64,000 bases of DNA, taken from an uncultured Oscillospiraceae bacterium (GTDB lineage: Bacteria > Bacillota > Clostridia > Oscillospirales > Oscillospiraceae). Positions within the stretch are counted from its first letter, which is position 1. Each line of letters begins with the position of its first letter. The notes below the pieces were generated by a model that was not told the DNA's origin, ran no database searches, and saw only the letters and a program-made list of their open reading frames with translations. Made by a program: the position numbers and the translations under genes. Location of the stretch: positions 62,001-126,000 of the forward strand of contig CAKTMF010000003.1 in the NCBI GenBank assembly GCA_934573855.1, given 5' to 3'. Shown here one piece after another: positions 35,665 through 44,111 of this stretch.

Positions 35665-36750
35665 ATGAAGAAAAAAACGAGAGTCGCGCTCATTACGAGC
35701 GGAGGTGACTGTCAGGGCTTGAATGCCGCGATACGCGGCGTGGGAAAGGCGCTCTTTCAGAAGGTCGAAAACGTCGAGATCTTCGGTATGTACGACGGCT
35801 ATCGAGGCCTGATAGAGTGCGATTATAAATTTATGGAGCCTGATGATTTTTCGGGCATACTTACCGAGGGCGGCACGATCCTCGGCACCTCCCGCCAGCG
35901 CTATATCCCGGGAAAGGATATCGTCGACGAGAACGGGGAGAGCCTTATCCCCGCAATGCTCGACACCTATAACCGCCTGAACCTTGACTGCCTCGTCATT
36001 ATGGGCGGCAACGGTACTCAGAAGAGCGCAAAGCTCCTCTCTGACGCCGGGATGAATGTCGTCACGCTGCCAAAGACCATTGACAACGATATTTTCGGCA
36101 CGGATACGACCTTCGGCTTCCAGAGCGCGGTGGATATCGCGACCAACGTCATCGGCTACATCCACACGACGGCCTCCTCACACAGCCGCATTTTTGTCGT
36201 GGAGCTCATGGGGCGCGACGCCGGATGGCTCACGCTCAACGCCGGTATTGCGAGCGGCGCGGACATAGTGCTTCTGCCGGAGATACCCTATGACATCAAC
36301 AATGTCGTCGCCGAGATCGAGGCCAGAAAGAAAAAGGGCAGATCCTTCACTATCGTCGCCTGCGCCGAGGGCGCGGTCTCCAAGGAGGAGACGGAACTTG
36401 GCGAGGAGGAAAAGCGCAGAAGACGCGAAAGCTCGCTCTACCCGACCGTTTCCTACAATATCGCGGCGCAGCTTGAAAAGCTCACCGGTCAGGAGGCCCG
36501 CGTGACCGTTCCCGGCCATTATCAGAGGGGCGGCCCTCCCTGCCCGTATGACCGCGTGCTTGCGACGCAGTTCGGCGCGGCGGCGGCGGACCTTATCGTC
36601 AATAAACAGTATGACCGCATGGTGGCGATACAGGGCGGAGAGATCGTGTCCATTCCCCTTGAGGAGGCTGCGAGCCGCACCAAGTTCCTGCCGGTGGATC
36701 ATCCGCTTATTAAGGTCGCGCGGGATATCGGTATCTGCTTCGGCGACTGA
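35665..36750 (+). CDS. pfkA: 6-phosphofructokinase, probably ATP-dependent
   Basis: Phosphofructokinase phosphorylates fructose 6-phosphate in glycolysis. The protein is 361 residues long, with ITSGGDCQGLNAAIRG at the start and the catalytic PKTIDND (Asp140). Gly117 in GGNG occupies the position where PPi-dependent enzymes have Asp, which favours ATP. Lys137 in place of the Gly of classical ATP enzymes is a feature of the PPi or mixed group. Asn116 is unusual. AAAGAGGTG precedes the ATG. The phosphate donor needs testing by assay. Confidence 0.93.
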   Translation: MKKKTRVALITSGGDCQGLNAAIRGVGKALFQKVENVEIFGMYDGYRGLIECDYKFMEPDDFSGILTEGGTILGTSRQRYIPGKDIVDENGESLIPAMLDTYNRLNLDCLVIMGGNGTQKSAKLLSDAGMNVVTLPKTIDNDIFGTDTTFGFQSAVDIATNVIGYIHTTASSHSRIFVVELMGRDAGWLTLNAGIASGADIVLLPEIPYDINNVVAEIEARKKKGRSFTIVACAEGAVSKEETELGEEEKRRRRESSLYPTVSYNIAAQLEKLTGQEARVTVPGHYQRGGPPCPYDRVLATQFGAAAADLIVNKQYDRMVAIQGGEIVSIPLEEAASRTKFLPVDHPLIKVARDIGICFGD

Positions 36751-36803
36751 TTCTGCGGCGGCTTATCGCTTCAACATAAAAAACTAACATGGAGGTCAGA
36801 AAA

Positions 36804-37361
36804 GTGGCATCGACAACCAAAGAGGCGTTAGGCGCGGCGCTGCGCCAGATGATGACAGTAAAGCCCATCGACAAAATTACCGTTAAAGATCTGGTAGAGA
36901 TATGCGGTGTCAACCGTCAGACGTTCTATTACCACTTTGACGACGTTTACGACCTGCTTGAGTGGGTGTTTGAGGACGACGCAAACCGCGTCCTTCCCCG
37001 CAAGGTGGTATATGAGCATTGGCGCGAGGACGTCATGGTGTTCTTCGAGTATCTGTACGAGAACCGTATTTTTGCGATGAACGTCTATAATTCCAATAGC
37101 CGCCTGTACATGCTCAGATACTTCAAGGACTGCCTGAAGAGCTGCATACGCAGCTTCGCGGAGATCGTTTCCGAGGGCAGCAATATAGACCGCGCGGATT
37201 TTGAATTTGTTGTTGAATTCTACGCGCAGGGCGTTGTGGGGCTTATCTCGCAGTGGCTCGATATGGGTATGAGCCTGCCCAAGGAAATAACGAAGGACAG
37301 GTTCCTGCGTATCCTGGACAACAGCGTCGAGAATATGCTTGCCCGTTTTCGGAATAATTGA
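36804..37361 (+). CDS. TetR family transcriptional regulator
   Basis: This 185-residue protein has an N-terminal TetR helix-turn-helix (about 20-45, ITVKDLVEICGVNRQTFYYHF). The C-terminal domain resembles the DhaS-type TetR_C group. Targets and ligand are unknown. GTG at 36804 is preferred because GGAGGTCA stands 8 nt before it. An in-frame ATG at 36789 lies on top of that ribosome site. A terminator follows. Confidence 0.88.
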   Translation: MASTTKEALGAALRQMMTVKPIDKITVKDLVEICGVNRQTFYYHFDDVYDLLEWVFEDDANRVLPRKVVYEHWREDVMVFFEYLYENRIFAMNVYNSNSRLYMLRYFKDCLKSCIRSFAEIVSEGSNIDRADFEFVVEFYAQGVVGLISQWLDMGMSLPKEITKDRFLRILDNSVENMLARFRNN

Positions 37362-37369
37362 ATATGAGG

Positions 37370-37398
37370 AGGCCTCCGGGATATCCCGGAGGCTTTTC
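37370..37398 (+). terminator. Terminator of the TetR gene
   Basis: GCCTCCGGG pairs with CCCGGAGGC around ATAT, and TTTTCC follows. Confidence 0.85.
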
Positions 37399-37473
37399 CG
37401 TGCCATGGATCAGCCCTGTTTTCTCTCCGAAACAGTTATAGAAAAAATTACAAAAAACGTCAAAAAATAACTC

Positions 37474-37502
37474 TTGCATTTTACATAACTACCCCATATA
37501 AT
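37474..37502 (+). promoter_or_regulatory. Sigma-A promoter of the dcw operon (Pmra)
   Basis: A -35 TTGCAT and a perfect -10 TATAAT are separated by 17 bp. Transcription would start about 37509, just ahead of the three TGG repeats, so MraZ bound there would sit on the early transcribed region. Confidence 0.75.
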
Positions 37503-37513
37503 GTTAATGCGGG

Positions 37514-37538
37514 TGGTTAAAAGTGGTGAAAAATGGAG
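37514..37538 (+). promoter_or_regulatory. MraZ operator: three TGG repeats at 10-bp spacing
   Basis: TGGTT, TGGTG and TGGAG start at 37514, 37524 and 37534, exactly 10 bp apart. This is the known MraZ site plan, TGG-type pentamers separated by 5 bp. It lies between the promoter and mraZ. Confidence 0.65.
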
Positions 37539-37568
37539 CAGTTTCACCGGACAGGGGAGAGAGCGAAC

Positions 37569-37985
37569 ATGACAGGCGAGTACCAGCATTCACTTGATAA
37601 TAAGGGGCGGCTTTTTATACCTGCCAAGCTCAGAGATGAGCTCGGTGAGGTGTTTTTTATCACCCTTTCGATGGACAGATGTCTCTGCGCGTACAGCAGC
37701 GAGAACTGGAAGGCGTTCTCAGACAAGGTCAGCGCCATGCCCTATGTCAAGCAGCACAGGATGCGTCCGTTGTTTGCCCACGCGGCGAAGTGTGAGCTGG
37801 ACAGCCAGGGCCGTGCGCTCATTCCTCAGAACCTCCGCGAGTACGCGGGACTTGAGAAAAACGTCACCGTGATCGGCTGCAACAATCACGCAGAGCTGTG
37901 GGATTCCGAGGCATGGAGCAAGGTCTTCGACGAGGAGACTACGCCGGAGAATATCGCGGCTGTCATGGAGGAGCTTGAATTTTAA
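37569..37985 (+). CDS. mraZ: Transcriptional regulator MraZ
   Basis: MraZ binds the promoter of its own operon and controls the division and cell wall cluster. It is 138 residues long and contains two AbrB-like half-domains, each with a DxxGR-type loop (LDNKGRLFIP near residue 9 and LDSQGRALIP near 80). The ATG at 37569 is chosen because it gives the usual family start GEYQH and GGGGAGAG stands before it. The longer in-frame start is not supported. It overlaps rsmH by one base. Confidence 0.95.
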   Translation: MTGEYQHSLDNKGRLFIPAKLRDELGEVFFITLSMDRCLCAYSSENWKAFSDKVSAMPYVKQHRMRPLFAHAAKCELDSQGRALIPQNLREYAGLEKNVTVIGCNNHAELWDSEAWSKVFDEETTPENIAAVMEELEF

Positions 37986-38920
37986 TGGATGAACCCCGCC
38001 ATATATCGGTACTCCTTGATGAGTGCATAGAAAACCTGAATATAAAGCCGGACGGGATATACCTTGACGGGACTCTCGGCCTCGGCGGACATTCGTATCA
38101 AATAGCCTCCCGCCTTGACGCGGGCAGGCTTATTTGCATTGACAGGGATGAGACCGCGATAGAGCGCTCATCGCGCCGTCTTGCACCCTTTGCCGACAGG
38201 ATAACCTATGTACACGGCAATTTCAGCGACGCCGCGGAGATACTCGACCGGCTCGGAATCGACTCTGTTGACGGCATGCTTTTTGACCTCGGAGTATCGT
38301 CCCCGCAGCTCGATGAGATACAGCGCGGCTTTTCCTATATGGGAGACGCTCCGCTCGACATGCGCATGGACGGCAGCGCCGGACTGACAGCATATGAGGT
38401 CGTGAATACATGGCCAGAGGAGAGACTCAACCGTATCCTCTGGGACTATGGCGAGGAACGCTACGCAAGACGTATTACCGCCGCCATTCTCGCGCACAGG
38501 GCGGAAAAACCGATCACTACCACACTCGAACTCGTTGATATAATAAAGGGCGCGATGCCCGCCGCGGCGCTGAGAGAAAAGCAGCACCCGGCGAAGCGGA
38601 CCTTTCAGGCCATACGCATAGCCGTGAACGACGAGCTGGGCGCGATATCCGCCATGATGGAGACCGCACCCGACAAGCTGAAGAAGGGCGGGAGACTCTG
38701 CGTCATAAGCTTCCATTCCCTTGAGGACCGGATCGTCAAAAGCGGCATTAACGCGAGAGAAAACGGCTGTACCTGCCCGCGCGAGGCTCCGATATGCACC
38801 TGCGGCTTCGTGCAGACGCTAAAGAGCGTCACACGCAAGCCTATACTTCCCAGCGAGGAGGAAATAGAAAAAAATCCACGCTCCCGCAGCGCGAAGCTTC
38901 GCGTCGCAGAGAGAGTGTGA
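37985..38920 (+). CDS. rsmH: 16S rRNA (cytosine1402-N4)-methyltransferase
   Basis: RsmH (MraW) methylates C1402 of 16S rRNA using S-adenosylmethionine. It is 311 residues long, with the SAM-binding DGTLGLGGHS, the family motif GDAPLDMRMD and a late SFHSLEDRIVK. It has the usual second place in the dcw operon. The ATG overlaps the mraZ stop (TAATG). Confidence 0.96.
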   Translation: MDEPRHISVLLDECIENLNIKPDGIYLDGTLGLGGHSYQIASRLDAGRLICIDRDETAIERSSRRLAPFADRITYVHGNFSDAAEILDRLGIDSVDGMLFDLGVSSPQLDEIQRGFSYMGDAPLDMRMDGSAGLTAYEVVNTWPEERLNRILWDYGEERYARRITAAILAHRAEKPITTTLELVDIIKGAMPAAALREKQHPAKRTFQAIRIAVNDELGAISAMMETAPDKLKKGGRLCVISFHSLEDRIVKSGINARENGCTCPREAPICTCGFVQTLKSVTRKPILPSEEEIEKNPRSRSAKLRVAERV

Positions 38921-38926
38921 GCGCCG

Positions 38927-39217
38927 GTGAGAAAAAGGACAAAACTCCCCACTGCGGTATTGCTGCTCGTCTCCGCCGTGATCGTGGTGCTTTCGCTCCT
39001 CGCCTCGGCGAAGCTCGCGGAGGTGGAGGACAGATCGGAAAAGCTCACGAAGGAGACAGCGCTCCTTGAACAGAGAAACAGGCTCCTTCTGGCTCAGTGC
39101 GAAAATCTTGTGAGTATTGAAGAGCTTGAACGCTATGCCATAGAACAGCTTGGCATGCAGCGCCTTTCGCCCAGCCAGGTATTTTATCTTGAAACGGATG
39201 ATGTGGTAATTGGATAA
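38927..39217 (+). CDS. ftsL: FtsL-like septum protein
   Basis: This 96-residue bitopic protein has a basic N terminus, one membrane span (about residues 9-28) and an outside coiled coil of about 40 residues (EDRSEKLTKETALLEQRNRL). It ends in a short C-terminal domain of the type seen in FtsL/DivIC. Identity rests on size, topology and position between rsmH and the PBP gene, because FtsL is poorly conserved. GTG starts the gene 6 bp after rsmH. Confidence 0.8.
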   Translation: MRKRTKLPTAVLLLVSAVIVVLSLLASAKLAEVEDRSEKLTKETALLEQRNRLLLAQCENLVSIEELERYAIEQLGMQRLSPSQVFYLETDDVVIG

Positions 39218-39223
39218 GCTTCG

Positions 39224-39250
39224 GAATATATAAAGAATATATTCTTTTTC
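39224..39250 (+). terminator. AT-rich hairpin with T run between ftsL and spoVD
   Basis: GAATATAT and ATATATTC pair perfectly around AAAGA, and TTTTTC follows. It resembles a terminator in shape, but the AT-only stem is weak. It may be an attenuator or an mRNA processing site inside the operon. Confidence 0.4.
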
Positions 39251-39261
39251 CGGAGAGTGCC

Positions 39262-41583
39262 ATGTCTGATATAACTAAGCAGCGGCCAGTATACGGGCCG
39301 AGCCGTATGATGCAGCGCCGCACATTGGCCCTTATGGGACTGTGCGGTATTGCCGTGTTTGCGGTACTTCTTGCGAGACTTTATGTCCTGCAGATAGCGG
39401 ATCATCAGTATTACGAGAGCCTTGCTCTCGAGCAGCAGCTCAGGACCGCGCCGACGACCGCGGCGCGAGGCACGATATACGATAAAAATATGCGCACTCT
39501 TGCGGTCAGCGCAACGGTCGATAATGTGTTTTTAAGCCCCGTCGAGATCGAAATGCACGGCGAGGACAGGGAGCTTATAGCGCGCGGACTATCCGAGATA
39601 CTTGGGCTTGACTATGATGATATACTGGAAAAAACGACTAGGAGCGGCTCGTGGTATGTGACCGTCGCGCGAAAGGTCGAACGCGAGACCGCGGATAAGG
39701 TCCGCGAGTTCAAGCTGGAAAACGACCTGCACGGCGTCAGGCTCGAGACGGATATAAAGCGTTATTACCCCAACTCCTCGCTTGCCTGCCATCTTATCGG
39801 CTTCGTCGGCACGGACAATAACGGCCTCGAGGGCATTGAAGCAAGGTATGAGGAGGCGCTTTCCGGCACTAAGGGACAGACGGTACGCGCGACCAATGCC
39901 TATGGGGCGGAAATGCTTTACACAGGGTTCGAGGAATTTCGCCCCGGCGAGAACGGCTGCGATATCGTGACCACCATTGATTCCACGATACAGTATTTTA
40001 TTGAAAAACACCTCAAGCAGGCCGTGGAGGACTATGATATCCAAAACGGGGCGGGAGCCATCGCGATGGATGTGAATACCGGCGCGATACTCGCCATGGC
40101 TTCGCTCGGAAATTATGATCTCAATAACTTTCTCGATGTCAGCGACGAGACAAAGGCTCTCATAGCCGAGGCCGAAAACGAAGAGGAAGCGGGGCGGATA
40201 CGCTCTGACGCCCAGAAGCGGCAGTGGCGGAACAAGGCTCTCTCCGACACCTACGAGCCGGGGTCGACCTTTAAGATAATCACGCTCTCAATGGCACTTG
40301 AGGAGGGCGCAGTTGACCTTAAGAGCAGCTTTTACTGCGGCGGGAAGGTCAATGTGCTCGGACGCACGAGTCCGATACGCTGCTGGAAGACGCAGGGACA
40401 CGGCTCGCAGAATCTTACTCAGGCCGTGCAGCACTCGTGCAACGTGGCCTTTGTCAATATAGGGCAAAGGGTCGGCGCGGAGAAATTCTATGAGTACTGC
40501 GAGGCCTTCGGCTTTCTGAACATGACCGACGACCCGGACGAAAATCTCACGGCCGTGACCGGAATAGATCTCGCCGGAGAGAGCGGCAGTATATGGTGGA
40601 GCAGGAATACCTTCTGCTCAGAGAAGAATCTCTCGCAGCTCGCCGCGGCTTCCTTTGGCCAAACCTTTACCATAACGCCCCTTCAGCTCATCACGGCGGT
40701 CAGCGCCTGCGTCAACGGCGGGAATCTGATGCAGCCATACGTCGTGCAATCAATGCTGGACGAAAACGGTGAAAAGGTGTATACTCGTGAACCGAGAGTT
40801 ATAAGACAGGTCATCAGTGCCGAGACCTCTGAAAAGGTCCGTTCCATACTCGAGCAGGTCGTCGGCGACAACAAGGAGGGGACGGGACGCAACGCCGCCG
40901 TCTCAGGGTACCGCATAGGCGGGAAGACCGGCACGAGCGAAAAGGTGAGTCTTGAGGCCGCGACGGGCAAGAAGGAATACATCGTTTCCTTCATCGGCTT
41001 CGCACCGGCAGACGACCCGAAGATCGCGATCCTGATATTTCTTGATACGCCCTCGGATAAGTCCGGGATATATGTAAGCGGCGGACAGATGGCCGCACCC
41101 GTCGTGGGCAACATCTTCGCGGATGTCCTGCCGTATATGGGCGTCGCGCCCACTCAGCCCGACGGGGAGAGCGCCGACGTGCAGATGCCGGAGCTGTGCG
41201 GGCTTAATCTTGCGGAGGCGAGAAAGGCTCTTGCCGACGCGGGACTCAAATACCGCACGATCGGCAGCGGCGACACAGTCACAGCACAGCTCCCGCTGGC
41301 CGGGGCGCAGATAGCACGCGGGACGGAGACGATACTGTATCTCGGCGCAAAGCCCTCCGATGAGCTTGAGACCATGCCGGATATAAGCGGCATGAGCTAT
41401 GAAGAGGCGAGAGACACCCTTTCGTACTACGGGATCTATATACGCACGTCAAGCTCTGTTTCCGACCCGGGTGAACAGAGAGTCAGCACCCAGAGCGTTG
41501 CCGCCGGGACCCGCGTGGGACACGGCAGCGTGGTAGAGGTGACTTTGATAAGCAGCGACGAATCGCTGCTGGGAAGGTATTGA
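39262..41583 (+). CDS. spoVD: SpoVD/PBP2B-type penicillin-binding protein with PASTA domains
   Basis: This 773-residue transpeptidase cross-links septal or spore cortex peptidoglycan. It has an N-terminal membrane anchor (about 28-48), a dimerisation domain, and a transpeptidase domain with SxxK (EPGSTFKI), SCN (HSCNVAF) and KTG (GGKTGTSE). Two PASTA repeats close the protein (about 630-700 and 700-765). Only one such PBP is in this cluster, so it may serve both division (FtsI) and sporulation (SpoVD). CCGGAGAG precedes the ATG. Confidence 0.92.
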   Translation: MSDITKQRPVYGPSRMMQRRTLALMGLCGIAVFAVLLARLYVLQIADHQYYESLALEQQLRTAPTTAARGTIYDKNMRTLAVSATVDNVFLSPVEIEMHGEDRELIARGLSEILGLDYDDILEKTTRSGSWYVTVARKVERETADKVREFKLENDLHGVRLETDIKRYYPNSSLACHLIGFVGTDNNGLEGIEARYEEALSGTKGQTVRATNAYGAEMLYTGFEEFRPGENGCDIVTTIDSTIQYFIEKHLKQAVEDYDIQNGAGAIAMDVNTGAILAMASLGNYDLNNFLDVSDETKALIAEAENEEEAGRIRSDAQKRQWRNKALSDTYEPGSTFKIITLSMALEEGAVDLKSSFYCGGKVNVLGRTSPIRCWKTQGHGSQNLTQAVQHSCNVAFVNIGQRVGAEKFYEYCEAFGFLNMTDDPDENLTAVTGIDLAGESGSIWWSRNTFCSEKNLSQLAAASFGQTFTITPLQLITAVSACVNGGNLMQPYVVQSMLDENGEKVYTREPRVIRQVISAETSEKVRSILEQVVGDNKEGTGRNAAVSGYRIGGKTGTSEKVSLEAATGKKEYIVSFIGFAPADDPKIAILIFLDTPSDKSGIYVSGGQMAAPVVGNIFADVLPYMGVAPTQPDGESADVQMPELCGLNLAEARKALADAGLKYRTIGSGDTVTAQLPLAGAQIARGTETILYLGAKPSDELETMPDISGMSYEEARDTLSYYGIYIRTSSSVSDPGEQRVSTQSVAAGTRVGHGSVVEVTLISSDESLLGRY

Positions 41584-41585
41584 CA

Positions 41586-43043
41586 ATGAAGCTGAAGGAC
41601 ATCGTAAAAAATCTTGAGGTGATCGAGGCGACCGCCGACCCGGAGACCGAGATCAGCGGTATAAGCTACGATTCCCGCGCCACTGAGCCGGGAGACATGT
41701 TTGTTGCCGTAAAGGGCTTTGAGTCCGACGGCCACAGATTCATCCCCAAGGCGGTCAGCCGCGGCGCGGCCGTCGTGCTGTGCGAGGACGCTCCCACGGA
41801 CGGCACTCCCTATGTCCGCATTGCCGACTGCCGTTACGGCCTTGCCGTCGCGAGCCGGGAGTTCTTCGGAGATCCGGCCTCCGAGATGTGCGTCATCGGC
41901 TTTACCGGTACCAGCGGCAAGACCAGCTCTACCTACATCATGAAGCACCTCCTTGAGGAGACGCTGGGAGCCAAGGTCGGTCTTATCGGCACGAACGGCA
42001 ACATGATCGGTGAAGAGTTCATGCACGCCGAGCGCACAACGCCCGAGAGCTATGAGCTGCAGAAGCTCTTCCGCCAGATGGCTGACGCGGGCTGCACCCA
42101 TGTCGTCATGGAGGTCTCCTCTCACTCGCTCATACTTGAGCGCGTGGCGGGGATAGAGTTTGACGTCGGGATATATACGAACCTTTCTCAGGACCATCTT
42201 GACTTCCACAATACCATGGAGGAATATGCCGAGGCCAAGAGCCGCCTGTTCTCCCATTGCAGGATAGGCTGCTACAATGCGGACGACGACTGGGCGGATA
42301 TGATGGCAAGAAACGCCAAATGCCCTATGATCAGCTACTCCGCCATTGGCGCGGACGCCGATCTCACGGCGAAGGACATAAGTCTCTCCTCCTCGAACGT
42401 CCGCTTCATGGCCATGGATAAAAGCGGCAGCGCCGAAACGGTCCTGAATATCCCCGGTATGTTCTCGGTCTACAACGCGCTGGGCGTGATGGCCGCGGGC
42501 CGCGCGCTGGGCATAAGCATTGAGGACTGCGCCGCCGCCATAGGCACGGCAAAGGGCGTCAAGGGCAGGATGGAGGTCGTGCCGACAGACGGCGATTATT
42601 CCATACTGATCGACTATTCGCACAAGCCCGACGCGCTTGAAAAGGTACTCAAGACGCTTCGCCCCGTAACGCGCGGCAGACTCATGGCGCTCTTCGGCTG
42701 CGGCGGAGACCGTGACCGTATAAAGCGCCCGATAATGGGAGCCATTGCCGCCGATAACGCGGATATCTGTATAGTGACGAGCGACAATCCCCGCACCGAG
42801 GATCCGGAGGCCATCATTGCCGAAATAATCCCCGGCACGGAAAATAAGCATGCCCTTGTAAAAAACATCTGCGACAGGATAGAGGCTATCCATTGGGCTA
42901 TTGACAATGCTTGCCCGGGTGATGTAATATTATTGGCTGGAAAAGGCCACGAGGACTATCAGGAGATCAACCATGTGAAGCACCATATGGATGAACGCGA
43001 GATAGTGGCCGACTACCTCGAACAACGAAAGCGTGCGCGCTGA
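41586..43043 (+). CDS. murE: UDP-MurNAc-tripeptide synthetase MurE
   Basis: MurE adds the third amino acid to the peptidoglycan precursor. It is 485 residues long, with the ATP-binding TGTSGKTSST and the substrate-specific TSDNPRTEDP. The DNPR motif predicts meso-diaminopimelate rather than lysine. The ATG at 41586 is favoured because GGGAAGG precedes it; a TTG two codons earlier overlaps the spoVD stop. murF, which normally follows, is absent. Confidence 0.95.
   Translation: MKLKDIVKNLEVIEATADPETEISGISYDSRATEPGDMFVAVKGFESDGHRFIPKAVSRGAAVVLCEDAPTDGTPYVRIADCRYGLAVASREFFGDPASEMCVIGFTGTSGKTSSTYIMKHLLEETLGAKVGLIGTNGNMIGEEFMHAERTTPESYELQKLFRQMADAGCTHVVMEVSSHSLILERVAGIEFDVGIYTNLSQDHLDFHNTMEEYAEAKSRLFSHCRIGCYNADDDWADMMARNAKCPMISYSAIGADADLTAKDISLSSSNVRFMAMDKSGSAETVLNIPGMFSVYNALGVMAAGRALGISIEDCAAAIGTAKGVKGRMEVVPTDGDYSILIDYSHKPDALEKVLKTLRPVTRGRLMALFGCGGDRDRIKRPIMGAIAADNADICIVTSDNPRTEDPEAIIAEIIPGTENKHALVKNICDRIEAIHWAIDNACPGDVILLAGKGHEDYQEINHVKHHMDEREIVADYLEQRKRAR
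42901..42930 (+). promoter_or_regulatory. Promoter-like sequence at the end of murE, upstream of mraY
   Basis: A perfect -35 TTGACA is followed at 18 bp by TAATAT in an AT-rich patch of the murE coding region, about 135 bp before mraY. It may be a secondary promoter, or chance. Confidence 0.35.
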
Positions 43044-43066
43044 TACGCGCCGAAAGGTAAGAACAA

Positions 43067-44080
43067 ATGACGATAAAGCTGATATTGGCCTTTGTGCTGT
43101 CGTTCCTGTTTTCAACGCTGTCTGGAAAATTCTATATACCGTGGCTCGTCAGTCAGAAGTTGGGGCAGAAGACCAAGGAGATCGGCCCCACATGGCACAT
43201 GACAAAGTCCGGCACCCCGACCATGGGCGGAGTTATGTTCATTGCCGCGGTGGCCTTCGTGCTGCTCACGGTCGGCTTTGACGGAATGCTCCACGGGGAG
43301 TATGTACATATATTTGTTTTCCTCTTTGCGCTGGTTTTCGGCTTTATCGGTTTTCTGGACGACTGGGAGAAGATCAAGAAGAAGCAGAACCTCGGCCTCA
43401 CTGCGAGGGCAAAGTTCCTCCTGCAGCTTTTGGCCGCGCTGGTATTCATCCTTCTGATGAGGACCATAGGCTTCGTCAGTCCCAACCTGTATATTCCCTT
43501 TGCCAATGTGACGTTCCCCATGCCGGAGTGGCTGTACTTCGTTTTCGCGGCCTTTGTTATCGTCGGCACAGTGAACGCGGTCAACATCACCGACGGTATA
43601 GACGGTCTCGCGGCAGGTACCTCCGTACCTGTGTGCCTGTTCTTCGTCGCGGTAACGTTCCTGTGGGGCAGGGAATATATGCAGCTCGGTATCTTTGCCT
43701 CCGCGCTCGTCGGCGGTCTGATGGGCTTTCTTGTATATAACTTCAATCCCGCGAAGGTCTTTATGGGCGACACAGGCTCGCTCTTCCTCGGCGGCGCGAT
43801 CGCGGCGATGGCCTTTGCCTACGACATGCCGCTCATCCTCATAACTCTCGGTATCCTGTACATAATCGAGACTCTTTCCGACATAATTCAGATAACCTAC
43901 TTCAAGCTTTCCCACGGCAAGCGTATTTTCAGGATGGCGCCCTTCCACCACCACCTTGAAATGGGCGGATGGACAGGAAAGAAGTGGACAGAGAAAGAAA
44001 TTTTTGTACTCTTCACAGGTATATCTCTGCTCTTTGCAATCATATCATTTATTGGGGTGTACCATCGTTACGCCCTCTGA
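43067..44080 (+). CDS. mraY: Phospho-MurNAc-pentapeptide transferase MraY
   Basis: MraY transfers phospho-MurNAc-pentapeptide to undecaprenyl phosphate to make lipid I at the membrane. It is 337 residues long, with about ten spans. It has the family motifs NITDGIDGLAAG, FMGDTGSLFLGG and PFHHHLEMGG; the acidic and histidine residues bind Mg and the nucleotide. AAAGG precedes the ATG. murD does not follow; ftsW does. Confidence 0.96.
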   Translation: MTIKLILAFVLSFLFSTLSGKFYIPWLVSQKLGQKTKEIGPTWHMTKSGTPTMGGVMFIAAVAFVLLTVGFDGMLHGEYVHIFVFLFALVFGFIGFLDDWEKIKKKQNLGLTARAKFLLQLLAALVFILLMRTIGFVSPNLYIPFANVTFPMPEWLYFVFAAFVIVGTVNAVNITDGIDGLAAGTSVPVCLFFVAVTFLWGREYMQLGIFASALVGGLMGFLVYNFNPAKVFMGDTGSLFLGGAIAAMAFAYDMPLILITLGILYIIETLSDIIQITYFKLSHGKRIFRMAPFHHHLEMGGWTGKKWTEKEIFVLFTGISLLFAIISFIGVYHRYAL

Positions 44081-44111
44081 TATCTGATCGTCAAGTCGGG
44101 GAGGTGGGAGA

